64,000 nt of DNA from VAZQ01 sp963835165 (GCA_963835165.1 CAWIGD010000052.1:124001-188000); one strand, 5' to 3'; shown: positions 17,408 through 27,042, counted from the first letter of the stretch. Notes: generated by a model not told the origin, from the sequence alone. Translations and numbers: made by a program.

Positions 17408-18391
17408 ATGATTTGGAGCCCTCGCGTCGGGCGCGGCGTTTCGGCCGCGCTGCTCGCCGTCTGCCTCGGCGTTGCGGCTGCACCGGCCGCGGCACAGCTG
17501 GCGCCATCGCAGCCGATCAAGATCGTCGTCAGCGCCCCGGCGGGCGGCATCGGCGATCTTGCCGCCCGCATCGTCGCCCAGCGGCTGACGGAAGACGGCC
17601 ATCCCGCCATCGTCGAGAACCGCGTCGGCGGCAACGGGATCGTCGCGACCGACGCCATCGCAAAGGCGCGCCCGGATGGTTACACGCTCATCATGGGCAA
17701 CCATTCGACCTTGGCGATCCTGCCGCATATGACCAAGGTCGGCTACGATCCCGCCAAGGATTTCGTGCCGGTCGCATTGATGCTGGCCGCGCCCAACGTG
17801 CTCGTGGTCAAGGCCGCGCTCCCGGTGAACTCGGTGCCGGAGCTCATCGCATATGGCAAAGCCCGGCGGCTGACCAATGCATCCCAGGGGATCGGCGCCA
17901 GCGGCCACCTGATCGGCGAGCAGTTCCGGCAGCTCACCGGCGTCGAGCTCACCCACGTGCACTATCGCGGTGCGGCACTCGCGGTGCAGGACGTGGTCGC
18001 CGGGCATGTCGACCTGATGTTCGACGTGGTGTCGCTGACGCGCGAACAGGTCTTGTCCGGCCAGTTGCGTGCGCTGGCGATGTTGTCGCCGCAGCGCAAC
18101 CCCGTGCTGCCCGATGTTCCGACCGCCGCCGAAGCCGGGCTTGCGGGGTTGGAGGGCGGCGCCTGGTTCGGGCTGATGGCGCCTGCCGGCACGCCACGCC
18201 CCATCGTCGATTGGCTCAATGCGCAGACGCGCAAGGCGTACGAGGCATCGGAGGTGAGCGAGCGGCTGACCAAGCAGGGGCTGCGGCTGCCGCTGGGGAC
18301 ACCGGAGGACTTCGCCGCGTTGATCGCCGCTGACAGCACACGCTGGGGTGACGTGATCCGCCGGGGCGGCATCAAGCTCGAAGGCAATTGA
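17408..18391 (+). CDS. Bug/TctC-family substrate-binding protein
   Basis: 327 residues with a Sec signal (LLAVCLGVAAAPAAAQ) and the family blocks SQPIKIVVSAPAGGIGDLAARI, VENRVGGNGIVATDAI, ARPDGYTLIMG and GAWFGLMAPAGTP. ATG 17408 has GGAGG seven bases upstream. It follows the amidohydrolase gene and likely delivers that enzyme's substrate or a precursor. No TctA/TctB partners are in the window. It ends four bases from the convergent amidohydrolase stop. Confidence 0.92.
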   Translation: MIWSPRVGRGVSAALLAVCLGVAAAPAAAQLAPSQPIKIVVSAPAGGIGDLAARIVAQRLTEDGHPAIVENRVGGNGIVATDAIAKARPDGYTLIMGNHSTLAILPHMTKVGYDPAKDFVPVALMLAAPNVLVVKAALPVNSVPELIAYGKARRLTNASQGIGASGHLIGEQFRQLTGVELTHVHYRGAALAVQDVVAGHVDLMFDVVSLTREQVLSGQLRALAMLSPQRNPVLPDVPTAAEAGLAGLEGGAWFGLMAPAGTPRPIVDWLNAQTRKAYEASEVSERLTKQGLRLPLGTPEDFAALIAADSTRWGDVIRRGGIKLEGN

Positions 18392-18395
18392 GCGT

Positions 18396-19502
18396 TTACC
18401 CGCGCAGCCGCGGAAACAAGCCGAGCGCATTGCCGCGCGCGATCGCCTGCAATTCGGCAGCCGGCAAGCCCAGGGAGCGGAGGCCGTTGGCGGTATCGTC
18501 GATCGCCACCAGCGGAAAATCCGTTCCGAACATGATCTGCGACGTCGGCACCATATTGGTGATCGCCGCCATCGACGGCTTGTAGGCCGAGTTCGCGATC
18601 TCGTAGTAGAGCCGCTTGAGCTCGTAGTCGAAACCGTTCGGCACCTTGTCCTTGAAGGCAGGCAATGTGCTGTAATGCTCGATGCGCCCCGCCACCATCG
18701 GCAGCGTGCCGCCCGCATGCGAGAAGATGAAGCGGATATCGGGGAGCCGGCTGATCGAACCGGAAAAGATCAGGCTGAGGATCGTGCGCGTGGTGTCCTG
18801 CTGGAACTCGGAGAAGAACGGCGGGACGTAGGACATGAGGCTCGTGCAGCACAGTGGCGAGGCGGGATGCACGTAGATCACCGCCTTGCGGCGGTTGAGC
18901 TCTGCGAGAACAGGCGCGAAGGCGGGATCTCCGAGCCACTTGTCGCCATAGCTCGTCATCAGCCCGATGCCGTCGGCCTTGAGCACATCGAAGGAATATT
19001 CGATCTCCTTGAGGCTGCCGTCGGTGTCCGGCAGCGGCAGGGTGGCGAACAGGCCGAACCGGCCGGGATGGTCCTTGACGATCTGCATCGCGTAGTCGTT
19101 GAACGCGCGCGAAAGCCGGCGTCCCTGCTGCACATCGCCGAAAAAGATCCCGGGCGTGGTCATGGAAATGATGGCGGTCTGGACGCCGTTCTTGTCCATC
19201 GCCGCAAGCGCCGCCTGCGGCGACCACCCGTACCAGGTGGGAATGATGCGGCCGCCGCCCTGCGCCGAGATCCGGTCTTTCACCTCCTCGAACCAGAACG
19301 GCGGCACGATGTGATGATGCACGTCGATGAGCTTGGGTTCGGCCGGCGCCTGCGCCAATGCGGCGGGCGCGGCCAGCGCGGTGCTGGCGCCGAAGGCGCC
19401 CGCAGTGGCCAGAAACTCCCGCCGCGACGGGCCGCAGATCCCGCAGCTCTGCCCGTGCCGGTGGAATAGGTGCGGACTGCGCGAGGGACGACTGCGCAAC
19501 AT
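18396..19502 (-). CDS. amidohydrolase (ACMSD-like), Tat-exported
   Basis: 368 residues. The N-terminus holds a Tat signal, GPSRREFLATAGAFGAS (R27-R28) with a hydrophobic Ala-rich core, so the mature enzyme is probably periplasmic. The metal motif is LIDVHHHIVPP, with FIFSHAGGTLP and MFGTDFP further on. It is a paralogue of 16197-17348. ATG 19502 has GGGAGGA six bases upstream. It converges with one Bug gene and diverges from another (19750), which suggests a receptor-enzyme partnership for an acid substrate. The reaction is not known. Confidence 0.87.
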   Translation of the reverse strand: MLRSRPSRSPHLFHRHGQSCGICGPSRREFLATAGAFGASTALAAPAALAQAPAEPKLIDVHHHIVPPFWFEEVKDRISAQGGGRIIPTWYGWSPQAALAAMDKNGVQTAIISMTTPGIFFGDVQQGRRLSRAFNDYAMQIVKDHPGRFGLFATLPLPDTDGSLKEIEYSFDVLKADGIGLMTSYGDKWLGDPAFAPVLAELNRRKAVIYVHPASPLCCTSLMSYVPPFFSEFQQDTTRTILSLIFSGSISRLPDIRFIFSHAGGTLPMVAGRIEHYSTLPAFKDKVPNGFDYELKRLYYEIANSAYKPSMAAITNMVPTSQIMFGTDFPLVAIDDTANGLRSLGLPAAELQAIARGNALGLFPRLRG

Positions 19503-19749
19503 ACCAAATCCTCCCAACGGCGCTTTCATCGCGGCGAAAGCGCTTTTCGTTTTTGTATGAGGGGCAACGTTCCTTGCGACGGTCACCACCACGCCGCGGC
19601 CGATGCGCGCGCGGCGGCATGAGGCTAGGTGCTGGCTGAATTGGCGTCAAATGTCTGCCGGCCCCTGCCGCCGCGCCGCCATTGCTTGCCGTCGTCAGGG
19701 GCGTGCGCCTATACCTGATTTGCAAACGACAACGACGATTGGCGGCTTT

Positions 19750-20739
19750 ATGAAGAAGGTTCTGCACGCGCTGTTCTGCATCGTTCTGCTCGCGGCCGCC
19801 GTTGGCACGCGCGCGCAGGCGCAGACCACCCCGCCGAACTGGCCGACGCGGCCGATCCGGCTGATCGTGCCGACGGGTCCCGGCCTCGGCACCGACATCA
19901 TGGCGCGCCTGCTGGCCGACGGCGTGTCGCGCACGCTGGGCCAGCAGATTTACGTCGAGAACGTGCCGGGCGCGTCCGGCATTACGGGTGCGCAGCAAGC
20001 CGCGCGCGCCGCGCCCGACGGCTACACCCTGTTCTTCGCGAACGCGTCCACGTTCACATCGAACATGTTCCTGCTGAAATCGATTCCCTACGATCCGGTG
20101 CGGGACTTCACGGCGGTCGCCATGGTCTCCAACCAGGGCCCGGTCGTGGTCTCGGTCTATCCCGAGCTCCCGGTGAAGACGCTTCCCGAGTTGATCGCCT
20201 ACGGCAAGGCGCAACCGGGCAAGCTGTCCTACGCCGTGGATGCCACCAGCGGCCTGGGCGTGGTGGTCGGCCGCCTCCTGAACAAGCGCGGCGGCATCGG
20301 GATGGTGGAGGTTCCCTACCGCACGACGGCGCAGATGATGCAGGACACCTCGGTTGGAACGACGCAGGTGATGATCAGCTCCTTTGCTGCCGTGGAAGGC
20401 TTCGCGCGGGCCGGAAAGGTGAGGCGGATCGCGCTGAGCTCGGCAAAACGTTTTCCCGGCCTCGACGAGTTGCCCACCATCGCGGAGACGCTGCCGGGCT
20501 TCGAGCTGGACGGCTGGCTGGTCGTGGTTGCTCCGGCCGGCACGCCCGCTGACATCGTGGCGCAGCTGAACCGGCATATCGGGCAATTCCTGCGCAGCCC
20601 AGAGATTCAGCAGCGGCTCGTCGCGTTGGGCCTTGCGATCAGCGGCACCGACACGGCCGAGACAACCGCGCAATTCATCCGTCAGCAGCAGGCGTGGTGG
20701 CGCTCGCTTGCGCAGGAGCTCGATCTTCGGCCGGAATGA
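19750..20739 (+). CDS. Bug/TctC-family substrate-binding protein
   Basis: 329 residues. Signal peptide MKKVLHALFCIVLLAAAVGTR ends at AQAQ; blocks NWPTRPIRLIVPTGPGLGTD, VENVPGASGITGAQQAA, APDGYTLFFAN and DGWLVVVAPAGTP identify the family. It is divergent from the Tat amidohydrolase gene with a 247-bp spacer that should hold both promoters. An orphan receptor like the others in this window; ligand unknown. Confidence 0.9.
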   Translation: MKKVLHALFCIVLLAAAVGTRAQAQTTPPNWPTRPIRLIVPTGPGLGTDIMARLLADGVSRTLGQQIYVENVPGASGITGAQQAARAAPDGYTLFFANASTFTSNMFLLKSIPYDPVRDFTAVAMVSNQGPVVVSVYPELPVKTLPELIAYGKAQPGKLSYAVDATSGLGVVVGRLLNKRGGIGMVEVPYRTTAQMMQDTSVGTTQVMISSFAAVEGFARAGKVRRIALSSAKRFPGLDELPTIAETLPGFELDGWLVVVAPAGTPADIVAQLNRHIGQFLRSPEIQQRLVALGLAISGTDTAETTAQFIRQQQAWWRSLAQELDLRPE

Positions 20740-20885
20740 AAGCGAGCGGTCGCTTCGCGCTTCGCCCTCCTTCACGTCATGGCCAGCTGGCAACGGCGTC
20801 CGCGGCTTGCTTCGGCACGCGGCTAAGACGTGAATGCCCGGCACAAGGCCGCGCAAACACGACTCAAATATTGCGATTGTTGGTA

Positions 20886-21212
20886 TCAGGTGTTGCGCGA
20901 TTGCGCGTCGGTGATCGCGATTTTCCGCGCCAGCGTGGTGATCAACTCGGTCTGGGTGCGCAGCTTCAGATGCAGATTCAGAAGAACGACCAGGCTGATG
21001 CAGACCCAGACGTAGAGGATAAGGTCGACGCCGCGGCCGATCCCGACCAGCTCCGCGAGTTGCGTGCTGTGCTCGGGCATCCACACGAAGTAGAGACCCG
21101 ACGTCGCGATCGCCACGGTCAGGAAGGCGACCGCGGGCGATCGCCGGTACTCGGTCCAGGCGTACAGCAGGATTGCCGCCAACAGCGCCGAGAGGATCAA
21201 TTGCGCAATCAT
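20886..21212 (-). CDS. DUF2304 small membrane protein
   Basis: 108 residues with three predicted helices (MIAQLILSALLAAILLYAW, VAFLTVAIATSGLYFVW, VDLILYVWVCISLVVLLNL) and a basic C-terminal tail, as in DUF2304. These proteins are usually encoded next to polyprenyl-phosphate glycosyltransferases. Here the ATG overlaps the stop of the glycosyltransferase gene by four bases (ATGA), so the two are translationally coupled. It probably assists in envelope or glycolipid glycosylation; the precise role is unknown. Confidence 0.85.
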   Translation of the reverse strand: MIAQLILSALLAAILLYAWTEYRRSPAVAFLTVAIATSGLYFVWMPEHSTQLAELVGIGRGVDLILYVWVCISLVVLLNLHLKLRTQTELITTLARKIAITDAQSRNT

Positions 21213-21898
21213 CGGTACAGCCTTCGCGCAAACAGATCGAGCAGGATGAGCACGGCGTCGCGGAGGTTCTGGCCTTTGGCCAGCGAATAGGCGGTGTATT
21301 CGATCGTCACGGGCTGCTCGACATAGCGCAGTCCGCTGCTGCCGATCTGGCTGAGGCATTCCGACGCATGCGCCATCCGGTTTTGCCGAAGCGCGAGCGC
21401 GGCGGCGCCGCGGCGGGTCATGGCGCGCAGGCCGTTGTGGGTGTCGGTGACCTGCAAGCCCGTCGTCAGCCGCGTGAACAGCGTTGCGGCCTGCAGCATC
21501 AGGCGGCGCAGCGGGGGAAGATTGGGAGCCTGTCCGAGAAACCGGCTGCCGAGCGCGAAATCGGCCCGTTCGCGCACCAGCGCCTCGGTCAGGCGGGAAA
21601 TATCCGCCACGCGGTGCTGGCCGTCGGCATCGAACGTCACCACGAATTGCGCCGGTTGCGTCAGCGCGTAGTCGATGCCGGTCTGCAACGCGGCGCCCTG
21701 ACCGAGGTTGAATGGATGCCTGATCACGGCGGCGCCGGCCGCGTGCGCGTGGTCGGCCGTGGCGTCGGTGGAGCCGTCGTCGACCACGACCACCGCATAG
21801 CCCGCGCGTTTGACCTCGGTCACGACGCGGGAAAGGACTGTCCCTTCGTTGTAGGCCGGAATGACCACATAGACCTGCGCCCGCGAGACAATTTCCAT
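21209..21898 (-). CDS. glycosyltransferase family 2 (polyprenyl-phosphate sugar transferase-like)
   Basis: 229 residues of GT-A fold. VYVVIPAYNEGTVLSRVV, VVVVDDGSTDATAD and TFDADGQH (the DxD-type metal site) are typical of the DPM1/GtrB branch, and the THNGLRAMTRRGA block follows. It likely moves a sugar from a nucleotide donor to a polyprenyl-phosphate carrier at the inner membrane. ATG 21898 (MEIVSRAQ) is preferred; ATG 21916 is possible. Upstream sequence in the same frame is not conserved-looking. Confidence 0.87.
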   Translation of the reverse strand: MEIVSRAQVYVVIPAYNEGTVLSRVVTEVKRAGYAVVVVDDGSTDATADHAHAAGAAVIRHPFNLGQGAALQTGIDYALTQPAQFVVTFDADGQHRVADISRLTEALVRERADFALGSRFLGQAPNLPPLRRLMLQAATLFTRLTTGLQVTDTHNGLRAMTRRGAAALALRQNRMAHASECLSQIGSSGLRYVEQPVTIEYTAYSLAKGQNLRDAVLILLDLFARRLYR

Positions 21899-22177
21899 CT
21901 GACGCTTCCACGGCATGGGACGAACAAGACACGGTACGGGACGAACAGGAAATCGCAGAGCCCTGGGAAAGTTCCGGCTGCGGCAGCAAGCGGCCCGCGG
22001 CGGATCAGCACGCTCCCGCAGGGCGATAGGCAAATGACGATATGCATCGCGATCGTCGCTCAGTGAACCAGATGTCGAAGCCACCCTCCTAGCGGTTCAG
22101 CTGCGATGGATCGCCGCGCGTGCCCGGATCGGCCGACGCCCAGCGCGATTTGCGGCAGTGCAAAAAAAGGACGCCGG

Positions 22178-23084
22178 TCACGACGCCTTTCGCAACACGA
22201 CACGCATGGCGTCGAACAGGTTGACCGGTATCCCCACGCGACCGGCGCTGGCCGTGCTGGCCGGGCGCATTCCGAGCATGCGCCGCAGTTGGAAGGCGAT
22301 CAGCGAGGCCGGAACGATCTTCCAGGGGTGGTCCACATGCTCCATCGAAAACCCCAGACCCCGGACATCCGGCGCATGCTCTCCTGGGTGAAGAACCAGA
22401 GGTGCTGCGGCGGCGTCATCAGCCGCCAGCGCACGCCGGCAAGCTTGGCGACCATCGAGCCGAAGTCGCCCGTGGTGATCACGATGATGCCGCCGGGGTT
22501 GAGCTGCCGATGACACAGCGCGAGCGTCTCCCGCGGGTCCGGAAGATGCTCGATAACATCGAACAGAACGATGACATCCACATGACCGATTTGCCGCAGG
22601 TTGGCTTCGTCGGCCATTCCTTGCACCACCTTCAAACCGGCACGGCGGCCATGCGCGGCGGCCTCTTCAGCCAGCTCGATCCCGGCCACATCGAAATGGC
22701 GCGCCGCCTCCATGAGGAAAAAGCCATAGGCGCAGCCCAATTCCAGCAGCTTGCCGTCGCCGCGATAGCTGCGGATGAACTCGACGCTGCGCGCGAACTC
22801 GCGGCGCAGCACCGGCTCGGCCCCGAGATAATCCGAGTAGCCGTCGCTGTGCCGGCCCGAAAAATAATCCTCGGTATAGTAGGCGGCGGGATCAAACCCC
22901 GACGTTTCGGTGCGGCCGAGCCCGCAATCCTCGCATTGCAAGATGTCGCATCCGTTGGTCCTGAAGCGAAGGGTGTGGTGTCGCGTGACGCCGCAGGCCG
23001 GGCACGCGCGCGTGACGGTTCCCGGCGCCGTGCCGCGGGAATCTCGACCTCCGGTGACGATGTCTGCAAGGAGCTGGCTTTCAT
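22178..23084 (-). pseudogene. SAM-dependent methyltransferase with N-terminal zinc ribbon, frameshifted
   Basis: The middle frame has a zinc ribbon (CPAC, then CEDCGLG) followed by a class I methyltransferase core: LLELGCAYGFFLMEAAR (motif I), DVIVLFDVIEHLPDP and LNPGGIIVITTGDFG. Near 22360 the frame must shift to reach GLGFSMEHVDHPWKIVPASL and the stop at 22178. No start codon exists in the zinc-ribbon frame; the ATG at 23084 (MKASSLQTSS) is in another frame, so a second shift near 23020-23040 is likely. It precedes the glycosyltransferase on the same strand and may modify a sugar or lipid. Sequencing error is as likely as decay. Confidence 0.72.
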
Positions 23085-23261
23085 CTCGAGTGCTGCTTGC
23101 GCAGTTGCGTGCTTAACGCGTTTCGAAACCCGGATCGTCCCGCAGCGCGCGGCCCGGCACGGTGCCGTGGCGCCGATGTATGTGACATGAACAGTCTTGC
23201 CGGTTACGCGGTCATCTCGCCGCAGGCACGGTTAACCCTTAGGCGACGCAGGTGGGGTCCG

Positions 23262-23972
23262 CTACCCGAAATAGGCTTCGCGGACCTCCGCCCGGCCCGC
23301 CAGTTCGTCCGGCCGCCCCGCCGCCACCACGCGTCCCTTCGAGAGCACGTAGCCGTAATGCGAGATCGCCAGCGTCTGGTGGACGTTCTGCTCGACCAGG
23401 AACACGGTGATGCCGCGCGCGTTGATCTCGCGAATGATGTTGAAATTCTCCTTGACCAGAAGCGGCGACAGTCCGAGCGAGGGCTCGTCCACGAGCAGGA
23501 GTTTGGGGGCACGCATCAGGCCGCGGCCGATCGACATCATCGCCTGCTCGCCCCCCGACATCGTGCCGGCAAGTTGCGTCCGGCGTTCGCCGAGGCGGGG
23601 GAACAGGCGATAGATGTCCTCGGCGCGCGCGCGCGTCACCGCGTCCGACGGCTCCTGATAAGCGCCGACGCGCAGGTTCTCCTCCACCGTCAGCTTGGGA
23701 AAGACCTTGCGTCCTTCCGGAATGCAGGCGACGCCGGCGGCAATCACCTTGTGGGTCGGCAGCCGCGTGATCTCCTTGCCGTCGAACACGACGCGCCCGG
23801 CGCGCGGCGGCGTCAGGCCGAGGATCGAACGAATGAGCGTGGTCTTGCCGGAGCCGTTCGAGCCGAGCAGGCAGGTGATGCTGCCGGCCTCGACCGTGAG
23901 CGAGACGCCCTGCAGCACGTCCGCCTTGTCGTAGGCGGTGGTGACGTCCAGGATCTCGAGCAGGCCTGCCAT
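23262..23972 (-). CDS. livF: branched-chain amino acid-type ABC ATPase LivF
   Basis: 236 residues: Walker A GSNGSGKTT, signature MSGGEQAMMSIGRGLM, Walker B LLLVDEPSLGLSP and the LivF-typical IPEGRKVFPKLTVEENL. Its ATG overlaps the livG stop by one base, so the two are coupled. It is the last gene of a complete receptor-LivHMGF importer on the minus strand. Such importers take up branched-chain amino acids or, often in this order, aromatic and other acids or amides. Confidence 0.95.
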   Translation of the reverse strand: MAGLLEILDVTTAYDKADVLQGVSLTVEAGSITCLLGSNGSGKTTLIRSILGLTPPRAGRVVFDGKEITRLPTHKVIAAGVACIPEGRKVFPKLTVEENLRVGAYQEPSDAVTRARAEDIYRLFPRLGERRTQLAGTMSGGEQAMMSIGRGLMRAPKLLLVDEPSLGLSPLLVKENFNIIREINARGITVFLVEQNVHQTLAISHYGYVLSKGRVVAAGRPDELAGRAEVREAYFG

Positions 23973-24748
23973 CACGCGACCCCGAGATAGGCTTCTTGCA
24001 CCTGCCGGTCGCCGGCGACCTCCGCGAACGTGCCCTCCTTGATCTTGCGGCCGTAGTTGAGCACCACGCAGCGATCGGTGACGCGCTCGATCACCCCCAT
24101 CTCGTGCTCGATGATGACGATGGTCAGGCCCGGCATGCGCCCGCGCACCAGGAGGATGTCGTCCATCAGGTGGCGTGTTTCCTCGTGCGTCATGCCGGCC
24201 GACGGTTCGTCGAGCAGCACAAGGCGTGGCCGGCTGATCAGCGCCCGGCAGATCTCGATCCGCCGTCGATCGATCATCGGCAGGCCGGCCGCCGGTTCCT
24301 CGATGCGGTCGGCAAGCTCGGCGCTGAACACCTTCACCAGCTCGCGGGCCTCCTCGCGGTTGCGCGCGAGCTCGGCGGCAAACGCGCCGCGCCGCAGCAG
24401 GTTGAAGACCAGGCCGTGGTTCAGCCGTTTGTGGTTGCCCACCATGATATTGTCGAACACCGACAATGGCAGGCACATGCGCGAACGCTGGAAGGTGCGG
24501 GTCACGCCCGCGCGATAGATCGCTTGTGGCGTCGCGGCGGTCGTGTCCTTGCCCGCGAACGTGACCGCGCCCTCGTCCGCGCCATAGATGCCGGTGACGA
24601 CGTTGAACAGCGTGGTCTTGCCCGAGCCGTTCGGTCCGATCAGGCCGACGATCTCACCGTCGTTCACCTCGAAGTCCACGCGGGCGAGCGCAACCAGGCC
24701 GCCGAAGCGGCAGGTCAGGCCCTTGCAGGTGAGCAGCGCTCCGGTCAC
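23972..24748 (-). CDS. livG: branched-chain amino acid-type ABC ATPase LivG, degenerate signature
   Basis: 258 residues. Walker A GPNGSGKTT, Walker B LVLLDEPSAGMTHEE and VTRTFQRSRMCLPLSVFDN are normal for LivG. The ABC signature, usually LSxGQ-like, reads GLPMIDRRRIEICRAL here, so the LSGGQ Gly/Gln are missing. The start is GTG 24748, overlapping the livM stop by four bases (GTGA). It pairs with LivF, which has a canonical signature, so one of the two ATP sites may be inactive. Confidence 0.93.
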   Translation of the reverse strand: MTGALLTCKGLTCRFGGLVALARVDFEVNDGEIVGLIGPNGSGKTTLFNVVTGIYGADEGAVTFAGKDTTAATPQAIYRAGVTRTFQRSRMCLPLSVFDNIMVGNHKRLNHGLVFNLLRRGAFAAELARNREEARELVKVFSAELADRIEEPAAGLPMIDRRRIEICRALISRPRLVLLDEPSAGMTHEETRHLMDDILLVRGRMPGLTIVIIEHEMGVIERVTDRCVVLNYGRKIKEGTFAEVAGDRQVQEAYLGVA

Positions 24749-25938
24749 CGCACGCGCTCCTCGGCATGGGCCTGCGCGTTCCGCGCCTTGGAGCCCGGGA
24801 CATAGTCGCGCAGTTGCCGCGGCAGCAGTCCCTGCGGACGAAACAGCAGGATGAGAATCACGAGCGCCGCGTACAGCACCAGGCGGTATTCCTGGATGAC
24901 CTGGAATTTCTCCGGCAGGATCACGACGAAGGCGGCAGCGACCGCGACGCCCCACAGGTTGCCGATGCCGCCCAGGAGGATGATCGAAACCAGGATCAGC
25001 GAATCGCCGAAGGTGAAGTTATTGGGCGCGATGAAGCCCAGCACGTGTCCATAGGCCGCGCCCGCGGTGCCTGCCAGAAAATTGCCGAGCGTGAACGCCA
25101 GCACCTTCCAGCGTGCGAGGTTGAGCCCGTAGCAGGCCGAGGCGGTCTCATCGAGCCGGATCGCATCCAGGCTGAGTCCGATCCAGGAGCGCTCGAGCCG
25201 TCGCACCAGCGTGAAGCTCAACACCAGCAGGGCCAGCGCAAGGAGCAGATAGGAGAAGTAGAACGACGCGGTGAAGTCGCCGATCCGGATCGGGCTGTTG
25301 AAGTTCCAGCCGAACAGGACGATCGGCTTGACCTGGATGCCCTGCGGTCCGCCCAGCGTATCGTTGACCTCGAGAAACACCTTGAACAGGATGCCGAAGG
25401 CAATGGTGACGAGGGCTGCGTAGTGCCCCCGGGTCCGCAGCACCGGCAGGATCAGGATCGATCCGATGACCGCCGCCATCAGTCCTCCGAGCGGAAGCGT
25501 GAGGAACGACGGCAGCGACGTGTACTTGGTGACGACCCCGGCGGTGTAGCAGCCGATCCCGAGGAAGGCCGCGCCCGCGAAGTTGACCACGCCGGCATAG
25601 CCGAACTGGATGGTGAGGCCGAGGGCCGCGACCATCAGCAGGAATGCCGTGGTCATCATCAGGATGATGAAATGCTCCTCGTGAAACCAGAGCGCGACGG
25701 CAAGCACGCCCGCGACCGCGGCGATGTCGAAGGCGCGCTCGTTGCCGCCGATGCTCGCCCTGATCTGGTCCACCAGCCCGGAGCGTGCACCCAGCACGAC
25801 CGCGGCGGCTGCGATCGCCAGCAGCGCGCCCAGCGCCCGTTCGCTTTCCGCGCCGAGGAACAGCATGCCGTACAGCGTGGCGGCCGCCGCCCAGGCAAGC
25901 GCGGGAAGCGGAGAGCGGCTGTTCGGCGAGGTCGCCAT
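24745..25938 (-). CDS. livM: branched-chain amino acid-type ABC permease LivM
   Basis: 397 residues with about ten hydrophobic segments. The LivM core is recognisable by LGLTIQFGYAGVVNFAGAAF, AIRLDETASACYGLN (the EAA-like loop) and LLGGIGNLWGV. The N-terminal 75 residues add extra helices beyond the minimal family length. The ATG lies four bases after the livH stop and the end overlaps livG by four bases. It is one half of the channel of this importer. Confidence 0.94.
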   Translation of the reverse strand: MATSPNSRSPLPALAWAAAATLYGMLFLGAESERALGALLAIAAAAVVLGARSGLVDQIRASIGGNERAFDIAAVAGVLAVALWFHEEHFIILMMTTAFLLMVAALGLTIQFGYAGVVNFAGAAFLGIGCYTAGVVTKYTSLPSFLTLPLGGLMAAVIGSILILPVLRTRGHYAALVTIAFGILFKVFLEVNDTLGGPQGIQVKPIVLFGWNFNSPIRIGDFTASFYFSYLLLALALLVLSFTLVRRLERSWIGLSLDAIRLDETASACYGLNLARWKVLAFTLGNFLAGTAGAAYGHVLGFIAPNNFTFGDSLILVSIILLGGIGNLWGVAVAAAFVVILPEKFQVIQEYRLVLYAALVILILLFRPQGLLPRQLRDYVPGSKARNAQAHAEERVR

Positions 25939-25942
25939 GCCG

Positions 25943-26893
25943 TCACACCCGCTCGCTCGATTTCTCCGCGATCAGGCCGGTCGGCCGCCACGCCATGATG
26001 GCGATGATGACGGCGAGCGCGAACACGTCCTTGTAGGCGCTGGCGAACGGCAACGCGACTGCGCCGATGGTCTGCAGGCCGGCGAACAGGAAGCCGCCGA
26101 GGATGGCGCCATAGATGTTGCCGAGGCCACCGACCACCGCGGCGCTGAAACCGAATACGCCCAGCAGCAGGCCCATGCTGAAATTGATCTCGTTGTAGTA
26201 CAGGCCGTTCATCACGCCGGCAAAGGCGGCGACGCCCGAGCCGATCGCGAAGGTGATCAGCACCACCGCAGTGAAGTTGATCCCCATGGTGCGCGCGGTT
26301 TCGCCGTCCTGCGCCACTGCGCGGATCGCCAGCCCGAGCTTGGTCTTGTTGATCAGGAGATGGACGGCGACGATCATGGCCAGACCCGCGGCCAACAGCA
26401 TCAGGCTGTCCAGCCGCAGCGTGAAATGGCCGAAGGTGTAGGCTGTCGTCGGCAGCAGCGCCGGGAACGGCTTTGGGTTCGAGCCGTCGGGAAAGCCCAG
26501 CCGTACGCCTTCGCGCAGCACGGTTCCCAGCATCAGCGTGATCAACAGCGTGTTGAGCGCCGGCGCCGAACTCAACGGCAGCACGAGATAGCGGGCGATC
26601 ACCGCGCCGAGCAGTGCCATCGCCGCCATCGCCACGATCGAGAGCACGACGAGCTGCAGCAGCGGAGAGCTCACCTGCGCCGCCTTCAACGCGACATAGG
26701 TGGCGAAGCCGGTGAACACCCCGACCGTGAGCACGTCGCCGTGGGAGAACTTGATGACGTCGAGCACGCCGAAGAACAGCGTGAAGCCCACGGCGACCAG
26801 GCCGTACATGACTCCGAGCATGAGCCCGTTGATCAGATATTGAAGCGCGATCTCCACGCCGTCATCTCGGATCGAGGGAAGGGATGGCGGCAT
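25943..26893 (-). CDS. livH: branched-chain amino acid-type ABC permease LivH
   Basis: 316 residues from ATG 26893, or 304 from GTG 26857. The core starts VEIALQYLINGLMLGVMYGL, with FSHGDVLTVGVF and AVAQDGETARTMGIN (the EAA-like loop) and VVGGLGNIYGAILGG. The GTG is the more family-like start but has a weak ribosome site; neither choice is certain. A 149-bp gap separates it from the receptor gene upstream. It forms the channel with LivM. Confidence 0.92.
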   Translation of the reverse strand: MPPSLPSIRDDGVEIALQYLINGLMLGVMYGLVAVGFTLFFGVLDVIKFSHGDVLTVGVFTGFATYVALKAAQVSSPLLQLVVLSIVAMAAMALLGAVIARYLVLPLSSAPALNTLLITLMLGTVLREGVRLGFPDGSNPKPFPALLPTTAYTFGHFTLRLDSLMLLAAGLAMIVAVHLLINKTKLGLAIRAVAQDGETARTMGINFTAVVLITFAIGSGVAAFAGVMNGLYYNEINFSMGLLLGVFGFSAAVVGGLGNIYGAILGGFLFAGLQTIGAVALPFASAYKDVFALAVIIAIMAWRPTGLIAEKSSERV

Positions 26894-27042
26894 TTCACCG
26901 TTGTCCACGCGGCTGTCGAGCAGCGTTGTCGCGCCGGTATGTCTCCAGCATTTGCTCGCGTGGGCAACGGCGCGCAACGGCGTGCCGGTACTGGGCTGTC
27001 CATGCCGTGCCGTTGCCCACTCGTACGCCCGTCTTGCGCTCA

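Noticed and set aside
17962..21231. A 1089-codon open frame on the minus strand
   Set aside because: It overlaps five better-supported genes in other frames, has Arg/Pro/Ala-rich composition and no domain; it is a GC-rich shadow frame.
22160..22180. T-run after the methyltransferase stop as a terminator
   Set aside because: A run of seven T is present on the minus strand, but the sequence before it forms no convincing stem (GGCGTC is repeated directly, not inverted).
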